Shown here: one piece after another, positions 1-5,017 of the stretch
Numbering within the stretch: the first letter of the stretch is position 1
Layout of the letters: each line of letters begins with the position of its first letter
NCBI GenBank assembly: GCA_900754805.1
Contig: CAAEEE010000181.1
Span: forward strand, 1-5,017
Length of the DNA: 5,017 nt
From: Clostridia bacterium
GTDB lineage: Bacteria; Bacillota; Clostridia; Peptostreptococcales; Anaerovoracaceae
Reading direction: 5' to 3'
Translations under genes and position numbers: made by a program
Notes under the pieces: generated by a model
Told to the model about the DNA's origin: nothing
The model's input: only the letters and a program-made list of their open reading frames with translations
The model's database searches: none

Positions 1-1
1 A

Positions 2-778
2 TCCAATCGACTGCATTACGATGGACGGAAGACCTACTTTATAAATATCCGCTACGATTTTCCAGTCAATCTTGAAACCCTTTACTGTAAGCTTCACCAA
101 ATGGTCACCTTTGAAAGTGATAAACGCTCCCATCGTCATGCCGCAGACCTGACCGATTACCGTTGCAATCGCCGCGCCCGCTACGCCCATCTTCGGTGCT
201 CCGAGCAGTCCGAAAATCAGAATCGGGTCTAAGATGATGTTGACAACCGCGCCCGTCAGACTGCAAGCCATCGGTCCGATCATATTGCCTGTCGCCTGCA
301 GGATTTTTTCAAAAACAACCTGCATATTCAGGAAAAACGAGCCGATGCATACGATTGCCATATATTTTACCGCTTCTTCATAGATGTAGCTTCCTTTATC
401 CGCATAACCGGAAACGAAAATTCCCGTAAAGAAGACTCCTATAATTAAAAATACAAAATAGTTTAAAAGCCCGATTCTAAGCCCCGTGCTTGCCGCCTGA
501 TCAGCTTCCTCCTGCTTCTTTGCCCCTAATTTTCTGGCAATCAGGGAATTGATTCCGACACCGCTTCCCACAGAGAGCGCGATAATCAGCAGCTGAATCG
601 GATTGATAATCGATACCGCTGTCAATGCGTCTTCACTTATCTGCGCTACGAAAATGCTGTCTACAATATTATACAGCGCATTGATTGTCATTGATAATAT
701 TGCGGGCCATGCCATTTCAATCAAAAGTTTTTTGATCGGCATGACACCCATTTTGTTTACATGTGCTTTCTCTTCCAT
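2..778 (-). CDS. MATE family efflux transporter, N-terminal part (3' end beyond left edge)
   Basis: Probable Na+- or H+-coupled antiporter of the MATE family (MepA/NorM-like), an inner-membrane exporter of cationic drugs or metabolites. The reading frame is open for 259 codons from ATG 778 to the left edge; family members are about 440-460 residues, so this is the first lobe plus the start of the second. Visible hallmarks are the N-terminal PIKKLLIEMAWPAILSM (14-30), the first-helix region NALYNIVDSIFVAQ (33-46), GSGVGINSLIARKLGA (71-86), the membrane stretch LLNYFVFLIIGVFFTG (104-119), NIILDPILIFG (180-190) and GVAGAAIATVIGQ (198-210). KVGLPSIVMQSIG (247-259) looks like the start of the second half-repeat. 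The start is supported by AGAGG at 784-788, 5 nt upstream of ATG. It is transcribed away from prfC from its own promoter. Family assignment is secure; substrate is unknown. Confidence 0.93.
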   Translation of the reverse strand, partial: MEEKAHVNKMGVMPIKKLLIEMAWPAILSMTINALYNIVDSIFVAQISEDALTAVSIINPIQLLIIALSVGSGVGINSLIARKLGAKKQEEADQAASTGLRIGLLNYFVFLIIGVFFTGIFVSGYADKGSYIYEEAVKYMAIVCIGSFFLNMQVVFEKILQATGNMIGPMACSLTGAVVNIILDPILIFGLLGAPKMGVAGAAIATVIGQVCGMTMGAFITFKGDHLVKLTVKGFKIDWKIVADIYKVGLPSIVMQSIG

Positions 779-827
779 TCCTACCTCTGATTTCTTTTTC
801 TCTTATTCTTTCATATCACGAAATTAT

Positions 828-856
828 ATTATATAATATCATGTTTACAAATTCAA
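828..856 (-). promoter_or_regulatory. Promoter of the MATE gene
   Basis: On the minus strand a -35 box TTGAAT (851-856) is followed after exactly 17 bp by a perfect -10 TATAAT (828-833). The start of transcription would fall near 821, giving a leader of about 43 nt before ATG 778. The -35 half overlaps the -35 box of the divergent prfC promoter (844-849 lies inside this promoter's spacer), so the two promoters share DNA. Predicted by eye from consensus only. Confidence 0.65.
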
Positions 857-871
857 GATTTATGGTATGAT
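844..871 (+). promoter_or_regulatory. Promoter of prfC, with extended -10
   Basis: TTTACA (844-849), a 16-bp spacer, then TATGAT (866-871) preceded by TG at 863-864, which makes an extended -10. The transcript would start near 878 and carry a leader of about 50 nt. The promoter overlaps the divergent MATE promoter, so polymerase binding at one should hinder the other. Confidence 0.65.
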
Positions 872-916
872 ATTCCTTGTGAAGTTTTGGTGATAAAACA
901 AAATCACATTTTCATA

Positions 917-924
917 AGAAAGGA
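917..924 (+). promoter_or_regulatory. Ribosome binding site of prfC
   Basis: AGAAAGGA lies 6 nt upstream of ATG 931 (spacer is all T). This fixes the prfC start; the resulting N-terminus leads directly into the GTPase domain, as expected for RF3. Confidence 0.8.
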
Positions 925-930
925 TTTTTT

Positions 931-2511
931 ATGACTACAAGATTAGAAGAAATAGAAGCAAGAAGAATATTCGGAATTATCTCTCACCCTGACGCAGGTA
1001 AGACAACCTTGACTGAAAAGCTCCTGCTGCACGGCGGCGCGATTCGCGAGGCCGGTACGGTTAAGGCGCGGAGAAACAGCAAATTCGCAACCTCCGACTG
1101 GATGGAAATCGAAAAGCAGAGAGGTATTTCCGTAACTTCATCGGTTATGCAGTTTGAATATGCGGGCAAGGTAATCTCCATCATGGATACTCCCGGACAC
1201 AACGACTTCGGCGAAGATACTTATCGTATTCTGACCTCCGTTGACAGCGCGGTGATGGTAATCGACGGCGCGAAAGGTATTGAAGCGCAGACAAAGAAGC
1301 TGTTTAAGGTCTGCTCCATGCGCGGCATTCCGATTTTTACTTTTATCAACAAAATCGACCGCGAAACCAAAGACCCGTTTGACCTCGTCCAGGAATTAGA
1401 GGATGTTTTAGGACTCCCTTCCGTGCCTGTAACATGGTCAATCGGCAACGGACTGAATTTTGAGGGGATTTACGATATTCTGAAAAATGAAGTGCATCTG
1501 TATAAGGCAGGTAAAACGATTACCCTCGGCGAAGACGGTGTTTTCGGTTCTGAACTTGAATCCGAGATTGCAGGATACAATCTTTCTGCCCTTCGCGATG
1601 AAATTGAGCTGATTCAGGGCGCGGGAAATGATTTTGACATGGATTTGATTGCAAAAGGAAAACTCTCACCGGTTTTCTTCGGCTCAGCACTTGCCGACTT
1701 AGGAACGATTCCGTTCCTAAATCACTTCCTCGATATGTCCCCTGCTCCGGGTCCTCGCAAGACTACGACCGGAGAAGTGCTTCCAACGGACGAATTTTTC
1801 AGCGGATTTATTTTTAAAATCCAGGCGAACATGAATCCTGCGCATCGAGACAGACTGGCTTTTTTCAGAATCTGTTCGGGCACCTTTGAGCGCGGCATGA
1901 GCGTGCGCCTGTCGAGAACCGGCAAGGAAATGAAGCTCGCTCAGTCCACCATGCTCATGGCAAACGAGCGAGAAACCGTTGATACGGCAATTGCAGGCGA
2001 TATTATCGGTATTTACGACACGGGAACCTACCAAATCGGCGATACGCTGACAACGACGAAAGAGCCGCTCTTCTTCGAGCCGCTTCCGACCTTCCCACCG
2101 GAACTCTTCTGTCTCGTTACGCCAAAGGATACGATGAAGGCAAAACAGTTCCAAAAAGGCGTCGACCAGCTCGCGCAGGAAGGTGCAATCCAGGTTTACC
2201 GCAACCAATACAATGAAGTCGTAATCGGCGCGGTCGGCCAGCTTCAATTTGAAGTATTCGAGTATCGTCTGAAAAACGAGTATAATGCGGTTGTTCGCAT
2301 GGATCGACTCGATTTCAGCGTTGCAAGATGGGTAGATACCGACGACATTGACGCGCTAAAAGATATTTTGGATTCCAGACAAATGCTGGTATTCGACCAC
2401 TTCAAGCGTCCGCTGATTCTCTTTGCGAATCCGTTTACGCTTCAGTATTTCCAGGAAAAACATTCCGATGTGAAGCTGATTGAAGCGCTGGAGGTGCAGA
2501 ACCAATATTAA
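931..2511 (+). CDS. prfC: Peptide chain release factor 3 (RF3), translational GTPase
   Basis: RF3 is a cytoplasmic GTPase of the EF-G/EF-Tu superfamily that removes RF1 or RF2 from the ribosome after peptide release, speeding termination. At 526 residues it is the normal full length. GTPase motifs are all present: P-loop SHPDAGKT (18-25), the switch I region RGISV (64-68), G3 DTPGH (86-90), G4 NKID (140-143) and a G5-like GSAL (261-264). The beta-barrel domain 2 follows (about 295-390, beginning near FSGFIFKIQANMNPAHRDR). The RF3-specific C-terminal domain (about 395-515) includes GAVGQLQFEVFEYRLKNEY (433-451). RF3 rather than EF-G or a TetM-type protein is favoured by the length, the NPAHRDR segment and the absence of EF-G domains IV-V. 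The gene is monocistronic: it has its own promoter upstream and a strong terminator just after the stop. No defects are seen. Confidence 0.98.
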   Translation: MTTRLEEIEARRIFGIISHPDAGKTTLTEKLLLHGGAIREAGTVKARRNSKFATSDWMEIEKQRGISVTSSVMQFEYAGKVISIMDTPGHNDFGEDTYRILTSVDSAVMVIDGAKGIEAQTKKLFKVCSMRGIPIFTFINKIDRETKDPFDLVQELEDVLGLPSVPVTWSIGNGLNFEGIYDILKNEVHLYKAGKTITLGEDGVFGSELESEIAGYNLSALRDEIELIQGAGNDFDMDLIAKGKLSPVFFGSALADLGTIPFLNHFLDMSPAPGPRKTTTGEVLPTDEFFSGFIFKIQANMNPAHRDRLAFFRICSGTFERGMSVRLSRTGKEMKLAQSTMLMANERETVDTAIAGDIIGIYDTGTYQIGDTLTTTKEPLFFEPLPTFPPELFCLVTPKDTMKAKQFQKGVDQLAQEGAIQVYRNQYNEVVIGAVGQLQFEVFEYRLKNEYNAVVRMDRLDFSVARWVDTDDIDALKDILDSRQMLVFDHFKRPLILFANPFTLQYFQEKHSDVKLIEALEVQNQY

Positions 2512-2516
2512 GATGC

Positions 2517-2561
2517 AAACGGGTGCAGGCCTGTCGATATGACGGGCTGCACCCTGTTTTT
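2517..2561 (+). terminator. Rho-independent terminator of prfC, possibly also used by the convergent operon
   Basis: GGGTGCAG (2521-2528) pairs perfectly with CTGCACCC (2547-2554). The stem continues inward as CCTGTC (2530-2535) with GACGGG (2541-2546, one G-U pair), broken by a single bulged G at 2529, and closes on a 5-nt loop. A run of five T (2557-2561) follows. It starts 5 nt after the prfC stop. Read on the minus strand the hairpin is followed only by GTTT, so termination of the convergent HTH gene (stop at 2595) would be weaker. No other terminator is seen for that operon. Confidence 0.88.
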
Positions 2562-2594
2562 AGGTTAGCGAGTGTTATTCTTGCTCATTTTAAT

Positions 2595-3227
2595 TTAATT
2601 CAGTAATTCGATGATATCGCACTTCAAGGCTTTGGCAAGCCGCAGCACAATATCGAATTGCGCTTTGTTAATGTCTTTGCCTTTCCGTTCATAGGCACGG
2701 ATGGTATTGAGGGAAACGCCGGATTCACCGGCAAGTTCCTCTTGCGTTAAGCCGCAATGCTTTCTTGCTGTTTTCAGCTTGCTTTCGCTTTTTTCAAAGT
2801 GAACATCAAGGACTTCATAGCTCTTTTCGATGTCCGCTTCGTGAAGCGTCCCGTAAAGTCCGAGAAGTTCATCGTACGGAACAGTATCGATGATACTTTT
2901 GAATGTGCGGCCGGAGTGCCATTGATAATGTGTCAGCATCCATCCTATCCAGTAAACGGGGCTTCTTTCGTAGCTTTCGATAAGCTTTGCATCATAGGCT
3001 TTGCCCGTGGTCTTTTCCATAACCTCTAAAAAAAGCTCCAATCCACTTTTGCCTGCAATGTATTTCGGATTGCCGTTTTCGATTTCCTCCGCGATGTCGG
3101 ATTGAATAAAGCGTTTCAAGAAGTCTTCGCCGTCCATCCCGAACTCGATGACTGCGTCGTGGAGCATATTACCGACAGCACGGGAAGCTTTACTCAGATA
3201 TAACTGACTGTAGGCGTGCGTCATCAT
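2595..3227 (-). CDS. Xre-family HTH protein, candidate antitoxin and repressor of the DUF3990-type toxin
   Basis: A 210-residue two-part protein. The C-terminal part (151-210) is a typical Xre/Cro HTH: the sequence LTQEELAGESGVSLNTIRAYE (160-180) spans the two HTH helices, then a short tail ends in KCDIIELLN. The N-terminal 135 residues form an uncharacterised domain with NPKYIAGKSGLEL (53-65), SYERSPVYWIGWMLTHYQWHSGRTF (85-109) and LYGTLHEAD (114-122). To my recollection, proteins of this layout often accompany DUF3990 genes in Clostridia. It is the second gene of the operon and overlaps the toxin gene by 38 bp. GGGAGG (3237-3242) lies 9 nt before ATG 3227, inside the toxin frame, and supports this start; a second ATG follows at once (MM). 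Inferred role: the N-terminal domain neutralises the toxin and the HTH binds the palindromes upstream of the operon. Direct evidence is limited to the HTH and gene order. Confidence 0.85.
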   Translation of the reverse strand: MMTHAYSQLYLSKASRAVGNMLHDAVIEFGMDGEDFLKRFIQSDIAEEIENGNPKYIAGKSGLELFLEVMEKTTGKAYDAKLIESYERSPVYWIGWMLTHYQWHSGRTFKSIIDTVPYDELLGLYGTLHEADIEKSYEVLDVHFEKSESKLKTARKHCGLTQEELAGESGVSLNTIRAYERKGKDINKAQFDIVLRLAKALKCDIIELLN

Positions 3228-3891
3228 TTTTCATATCCTCCCTCATAATATCCAGAACAAAGATATCGTCCATGAGCATGTGCAAGTCTTTCTTTTGGCT
3301 TGCATAAGCAGCTCGTGCGCTTTGGTCTCGTTCTGCTCTCTTAAAGTAATATTCCCGATAGTCGGCAGTTTCATAGCCGATAAATTTAATGTGCTCAAAG
3401 GAGCGTTCCGAAAGTAGCACAACCTGCTCCCCCAGCGTACCGAGTCTCATCGCCATATTTAAGTCGCGCAAAGAAATTGTATTGTTCATAAAATCTTCCG
3501 CAAAGGAAAAATAAGAGTCATCGGCACGATAACCAATCATCACATCGGCATTGGCTGTATCCGGCATAAAGTTACGCAGAATGAACTCCCTTGCGTTATT
3601 GCCGATTGGAGAAGTAATATCGAACTTCCTGTGTGCGAGCAAAACAGCAAGCCAGTTCAGAATGTTGAACTCTCCCTTTGTTAAGTGCATGACATTCAGT
3701 CCGTCAAGGGACAAATGATATTGGTTTGAATAGCCGTCATTTTTTATAGGACAAGCCCACTCTTTTGCGAGCTCACTGCTCTCTGTGCAGTAAAATCCCT
3801 GTCCATAGTCATTATATTTTTTCCCGATACCGAACTTCGGAACCTCAACGATTTGTTGAGAGCCATGATAGATCATGATATCTCTTTTCAT
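3190..3891 (-). CDS. DUF3990-like protein, candidate ADP-ribosyltransferase-fold toxin
   Basis: A 233-residue soluble protein resembling the DUF3990 family (Pfam PF13151), which I recall is grouped with ADP-ribosyltransferase-like folds. Family-like motifs are MIYHGS (6-11), with the His that could sit in the NAD pocket; DYGQGFYCTE (28-37), the aromatic signature; WA (45-46); VMIGYRADDSYFSFAEDF (117-134); and LGEQVVLLSE (153-162), where E155-Q156 sits at the position of the third ART motif. A charged helical tail with YREYYFKRAERDQ (178-190) follows. I start it at ATG 3891 because GGGAGG (3897-3902) is 5 nt upstream; the GTG at 3897 would overlap that site. It is the first gene of a two-gene operon with an HTH partner, a toxin-first order. 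NAD-dependent modification of a target is inference; a target is not visible. The family call is good, toxicity unproven. Confidence 0.82.
   Translation of the reverse strand: MKRDIMIYHGSQQIVEVPKFGIGKKYNDYGQGFYCTESSELAKEWACPIKNDGYSNQYHLSLDGLNVMHLTKGEFNILNWLAVLLAHRKFDITSPIGNNAREFILRNFMPDTANADVMIGYRADDSYFSFAEDFMNNTISLRDLNMAMRLGTLGEQVVLLSERSFEHIKFIGYETADYREYYFKRAERDQSARAAYASQKKDLHMLMDDIFVLDIMREDMKNDDARLQSVISE
3237..3242 (-). promoter_or_regulatory. Ribosome binding site of the HTH gene, inside the toxin gene
   Basis: GGGAGG on the minus strand, 9 nt from ATG 3227. It lies in the last 18 codons of the upstream gene, so translation of the two genes is probably coupled. The in-frame ATG at 3232-3234 belongs to the toxin frame and is not the start. 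Confidence 0.75.
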
Positions 3892-3896
3892 AGGCA

Positions 3897-3902
3897 CCTC
3901 CC
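3897..3902 (-). promoter_or_regulatory. Ribosome binding site of the toxin gene (decides the start)
   Basis: GGGAGG on the minus strand with a 5-nt spacer to ATG 3891. The longer reading beginning with GTG 3897 starts inside this site and is therefore rejected. Confidence 0.8.
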
Positions 3903-3906
3903 AATG

Positions 3907-3922
3907 TAATACTGTAGTATTA
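3907..3922. promoter_or_regulatory. Operator palindrome O1 in the toxin operon leader
   Basis: TAATACT-GT-AGTATTA: two perfect 7-bp arms around a 2-bp centre. It lies just downstream of the predicted transcription start of the toxin operon and 4 bp upstream of its ribosome binding site. It is a near-copy of the palindrome at 3937-3952. A hairpin in RNA is unlikely with a 2-nt loop, so a DNA site for a dimeric protein is the better reading. Confidence 0.72.
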
Positions 3923-3932
3923 GTTTTCTTAT

Positions 3933-3961
3933 ATTGTAATACCGTGGTATTAGTTTGTCAA
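3933..3961 (-). promoter_or_regulatory. Consensus promoter of the toxin-antitoxin operon
   Basis: On the minus strand a perfect -35 TTGACA (3956-3961), a 17-bp spacer and a -10 TACAAT (3933-3938). Transcription should start near 3926, giving a leader of about 35 nt before ATG 3891. This is the strongest-looking promoter in the window. The palindrome at 3937-3952 fills its spacer and touches the -10 box, so a bound repressor would block polymerase directly. Confidence 0.8.
3937..3952. promoter_or_regulatory. Operator palindrome O2 between -35 and -10 of the toxin operon
   Basis: TAATACC-GT-GGTATTA: two perfect 7-bp arms around the same GT centre as O1, exactly 30 bp away. The only differences from O1 are a T-to-C and the matching A-to-G, one in each arm, so symmetry is kept. 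The flanks are also shared (TGT before it, GTTT after it). It sits in the promoter spacer. The HTH protein of the operon is the likely ligand. Confidence 0.75.
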
Positions 3962-3978
3962 GGGGCTTGTTCTAAATT

Positions 3979-4057
3979 GCTTTTTCGTGCAAAATCGTCG
4001 TTTCCCAACCTGCTTTTTCGTGCAATTTTAGGCTTTGTCAACTTGCTTTTTCGTGCA
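3979..4057. repeat. Three direct repeats of a 13-bp element at an exact 33-bp period
   Basis: GCTTTTTCGTGCA occurs identically at 3979-3991, 4012-4024 and 4045-4057; starts are 33 bp apart both times. The 20-bp stretches between copies differ, except that the bases leading into copies 2 and 3 share a CAACYT stretch. Each copy has inverted ends (TGC...GCA on the plus strand; TTGC...GCAA in full only in copy 1). The third copy overlaps the -35 box of the ATPase promoter, and the first lies 17 bp beyond the -35 box of the toxin operon. This looks like a multi-site protein-binding array. What binds is unknown. Confidence 0.85.
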
Positions 4058-4071
4058 TAACTTGTTATACT
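4043..4071 (+). promoter_or_regulatory. Promoter of the ATPase gene, extended -10, overlapping repeat 3
   Basis: TTGCTT (4043-4048), a 17-bp spacer and TATACT (4066-4071), with TG at 4063-4064 forming an extended -10. Transcription should start near 4078, leaving a leader of about 40 nt. The -35 box and half of the spacer are made of repeat copy 3, so any protein bound to the repeats would control this promoter. Copies 1 and 2 have no -10 box at the matching distance. Confidence 0.68.
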
Positions 4072-4117
4072 ATGTATAAAACTAAGAATATATCGCAAAA
4101 AGAGATGGTATCCTATC

Positions 4118-5017
4118 ATGCTGAAAAGAAAAATATATCATGAACTCGTTGCATGGAAAACCAAAAGCAACGGAACAACGGCCATGATGATCGACGGTGC
4201 TCGCCGTGTCGGTAAAAGCTATATCGTTGAAGCGTTTGCAAAAACGCAGTATAAGAGCTACATTATGATCGATTTCGGTAATACGCCTCAAGATGTACTC
4301 GATATTTTTGCAAATGACAGTGCTGACCTCGATATGTTTTTTGCAAAGCTGTCATCGTTTTTCCGTACCACCCTTTATAGGCGCGAGTCCCTCATCATAT
4401 TTGATGAGGTGCAACAGTATCCCAGAGCAAGGCAGCTTATAAAATATCTTGTAGCTGACGGTCGATATGATTATATCGAAACCGGCTCTTTGATACGACT
4501 TAAGAAAAATGTGCAGGATATTATCATTCCTTCCGAAGAGGACCACATGGAAATGTTTCCGCTTGATTTTGAAGAATTCCTCTGGGCTATGGGTGATGAA
4601 ACGACCTATCCGCTGATACGAAAATGCTTTGAAAACAAAACGCCACTTGGTGCCCCGCTTCACCGCAAGATCATGAACGATTTCCGGCAATACCTCATTG
4701 TCGGCGGTATGCCGCAATCCGTACTTGCATATCTAAACGGTAAGGATTTTGAGGCTTCGGATGTCGCGAAACGGCGCATATTAAGACTATACCGTGAAGA
4801 TGTCGCAAAGTTTGCCGAGGGCTATGAAGATAAAGTATTCGCAGTATTTGACAATATCCCCGGACAGCTTTCCAAAAAAGAAAAGAAATACAAGCTTTCT
4901 TCTCTCGGCAAGCAAGCGCGTTTCCGGAGTTTTGAATCTTCCTTTGTCTGGCTCAACGAAGCGATGGTAGTCAACGCCTGCTTCAATGCAACCGACCCGA
5001 ATGTCGGTCTTGCGCTC
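4118..5017 (+). CDS. P-loop ATPase of the AAA_14/DUF4143 type, N-terminal part (3' end beyond right edge)
   Basis: 300 residues in an open frame that runs off the window; relatives are usually about 400-450 residues. The N-terminal AAA_14-like ATPase core has Walker A GARRVGKS (27-34), Walker B LIIFDE (92-97) followed by VQQYPRARQLIKYLVADGRYDY, and a sensor-like ETGSL (121-125). EMFPLDFEEFLWAMGD (145-160) and YLIVGGMPQSVLAYL (192-206) are typical of the family, and the DUF4143-like region begins near ILRLYREDVAKFA (221-233). The catalytic residues are intact, so ATP binding and hydrolysis are expected. Biological role is unknown for most members. The start MLKRKIYHEL fits the family, but the ribosome binding site is weak (only GAGATGG at 4102-4108). 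An out-of-frame 12-codon reading from ATG 4105 overlaps the start. The gene is divergent from the toxin operon, and the DUF4143 domain lies mostly outside the window. Confidence 0.9.
   Translation, partial: MLKRKIYHELVAWKTKSNGTTAMMIDGARRVGKSYIVEAFAKTQYKSYIMIDFGNTPQDVLDIFANDSADLDMFFAKLSSFFRTTLYRRESLIIFDEVQQYPRARQLIKYLVADGRYDYIETGSLIRLKKNVQDIIIPSEEDHMEMFPLDFEEFLWAMGDETTYPLIRKCFENKTPLGAPLHRKIMNDFRQYLIVGGMPQSVLAYLNGKDFEASDVAKRRILRLYREDVAKFAEGYEDKVFAVFDNIPGQLSKKEKKYKLSSLGKQARFRSFESSFVWLNEAMVVNACFNATDPNVGLAL

Noticed and set aside
603..836. 77-codon plus-strand frame at the left
   Set aside because: It is antisense to the MATE gene, whose membrane motifs are clear, and runs through the divergent promoter region.
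890..907. Small hairpin GTGAT...ATCAC in the prfC leader as a riboswitch or attenuator
   Set aside because: The stem is only 5 bp with an A-rich 8-nt loop and no conserved motif; it is expected by chance in AT-rich DNA.
1717..2247. 176-codon minus-strand frame inside prfC
   Set aside because: It is fully contained in a well-supported, motif-complete gene on the other strand and has no recognisable domain.
3892..3897. GTG start giving the toxin two extra residues
   Set aside because: The GTG overlaps the GGGAGG ribosome binding site, while ATG 3891 has ideal spacing from it.
3979..4057. CRISPR array
   Set aside because: Repeats are only 13 bp with about 20-bp intervals, only three copies exist, there are no cas genes in view, and the last copy forms part of a promoter.
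3875..4060. 61-codon plus-strand reading frame over the control region as a gene
   Set aside because: It begins inside the toxin gene on the other strand, has no ribosome binding site, and its content is just the operators and repeats read as codons.
4105..4143. 12-codon leader peptide overlapping the ATPase start
   Set aside because: The ATG has no properly spaced ribosome binding site, and there is no attenuator-like hairpin or codon run to support a regulatory leader.
4352..4717. 121-codon minus-strand frame inside the ATPase gene
   Set aside because: It is a shadow of the ATPase coding sequence, which has intact Walker motifs.

Overview
The window looks like chromosomal DNA from a low-to-mid GC Gram-positive anaerobe, most likely a member of the Clostridia (Bacillota). 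The reasons are strong GGAGG-type ribosome binding sites, sigma-A-like promoters in AT-rich gaps, a MepA-like MATE transporter, a stand-alone prfC, and a DUF3990/HTH pair and an AAA_14/DUF4143-type ATPase of kinds common in gut Clostridia. The genus cannot be fixed from this sequence alone.

Layout: (1) 2-778, minus strand: N-terminal 259 residues of a MATE multidrug/cation antiporter, cut by the left edge. (2) 779-930: a divergent promoter region in which the MATE and prfC promoters overlap physically. (3) 931-2511, plus strand: complete prfC (peptide chain release factor 3), closed by a good intrinsic terminator at 2517-2561. (4) 2595-3891, minus strand: a two-gene operon. The first gene encodes a DUF3990-like protein with probable ADP-ribosyltransferase (ART) fold, the candidate toxin. 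The second encodes an Xre-type HTH protein, the candidate antitoxin. The genes overlap by 38 bp. (5) 3892-4117: an unusually structured control region. It holds a consensus promoter for the toxin operon with two near-identical perfect-arm palindromes 30 bp apart, then three copies of a 13-bp element at an exact 33-bp period. The last copy overlaps the -35 box of the next, divergent promoter. (6) 4118-5017, plus strand: first 300 residues of a P-loop ATPase of the AAA_14/DUF4143 type, cut by the right edge.

The left half is housekeeping (translation termination, efflux). The right half looks like an accessory module: a candidate toxin-antitoxin operon that probably represses itself through the palindrome pair, divergent from an ATPase of unknown role that carries its own repeat array. 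The assignment of toxin and antitoxin roles, and any functional link between the operon and the ATPase, are inferences. The gene structures, promoters and repeats can be read directly.
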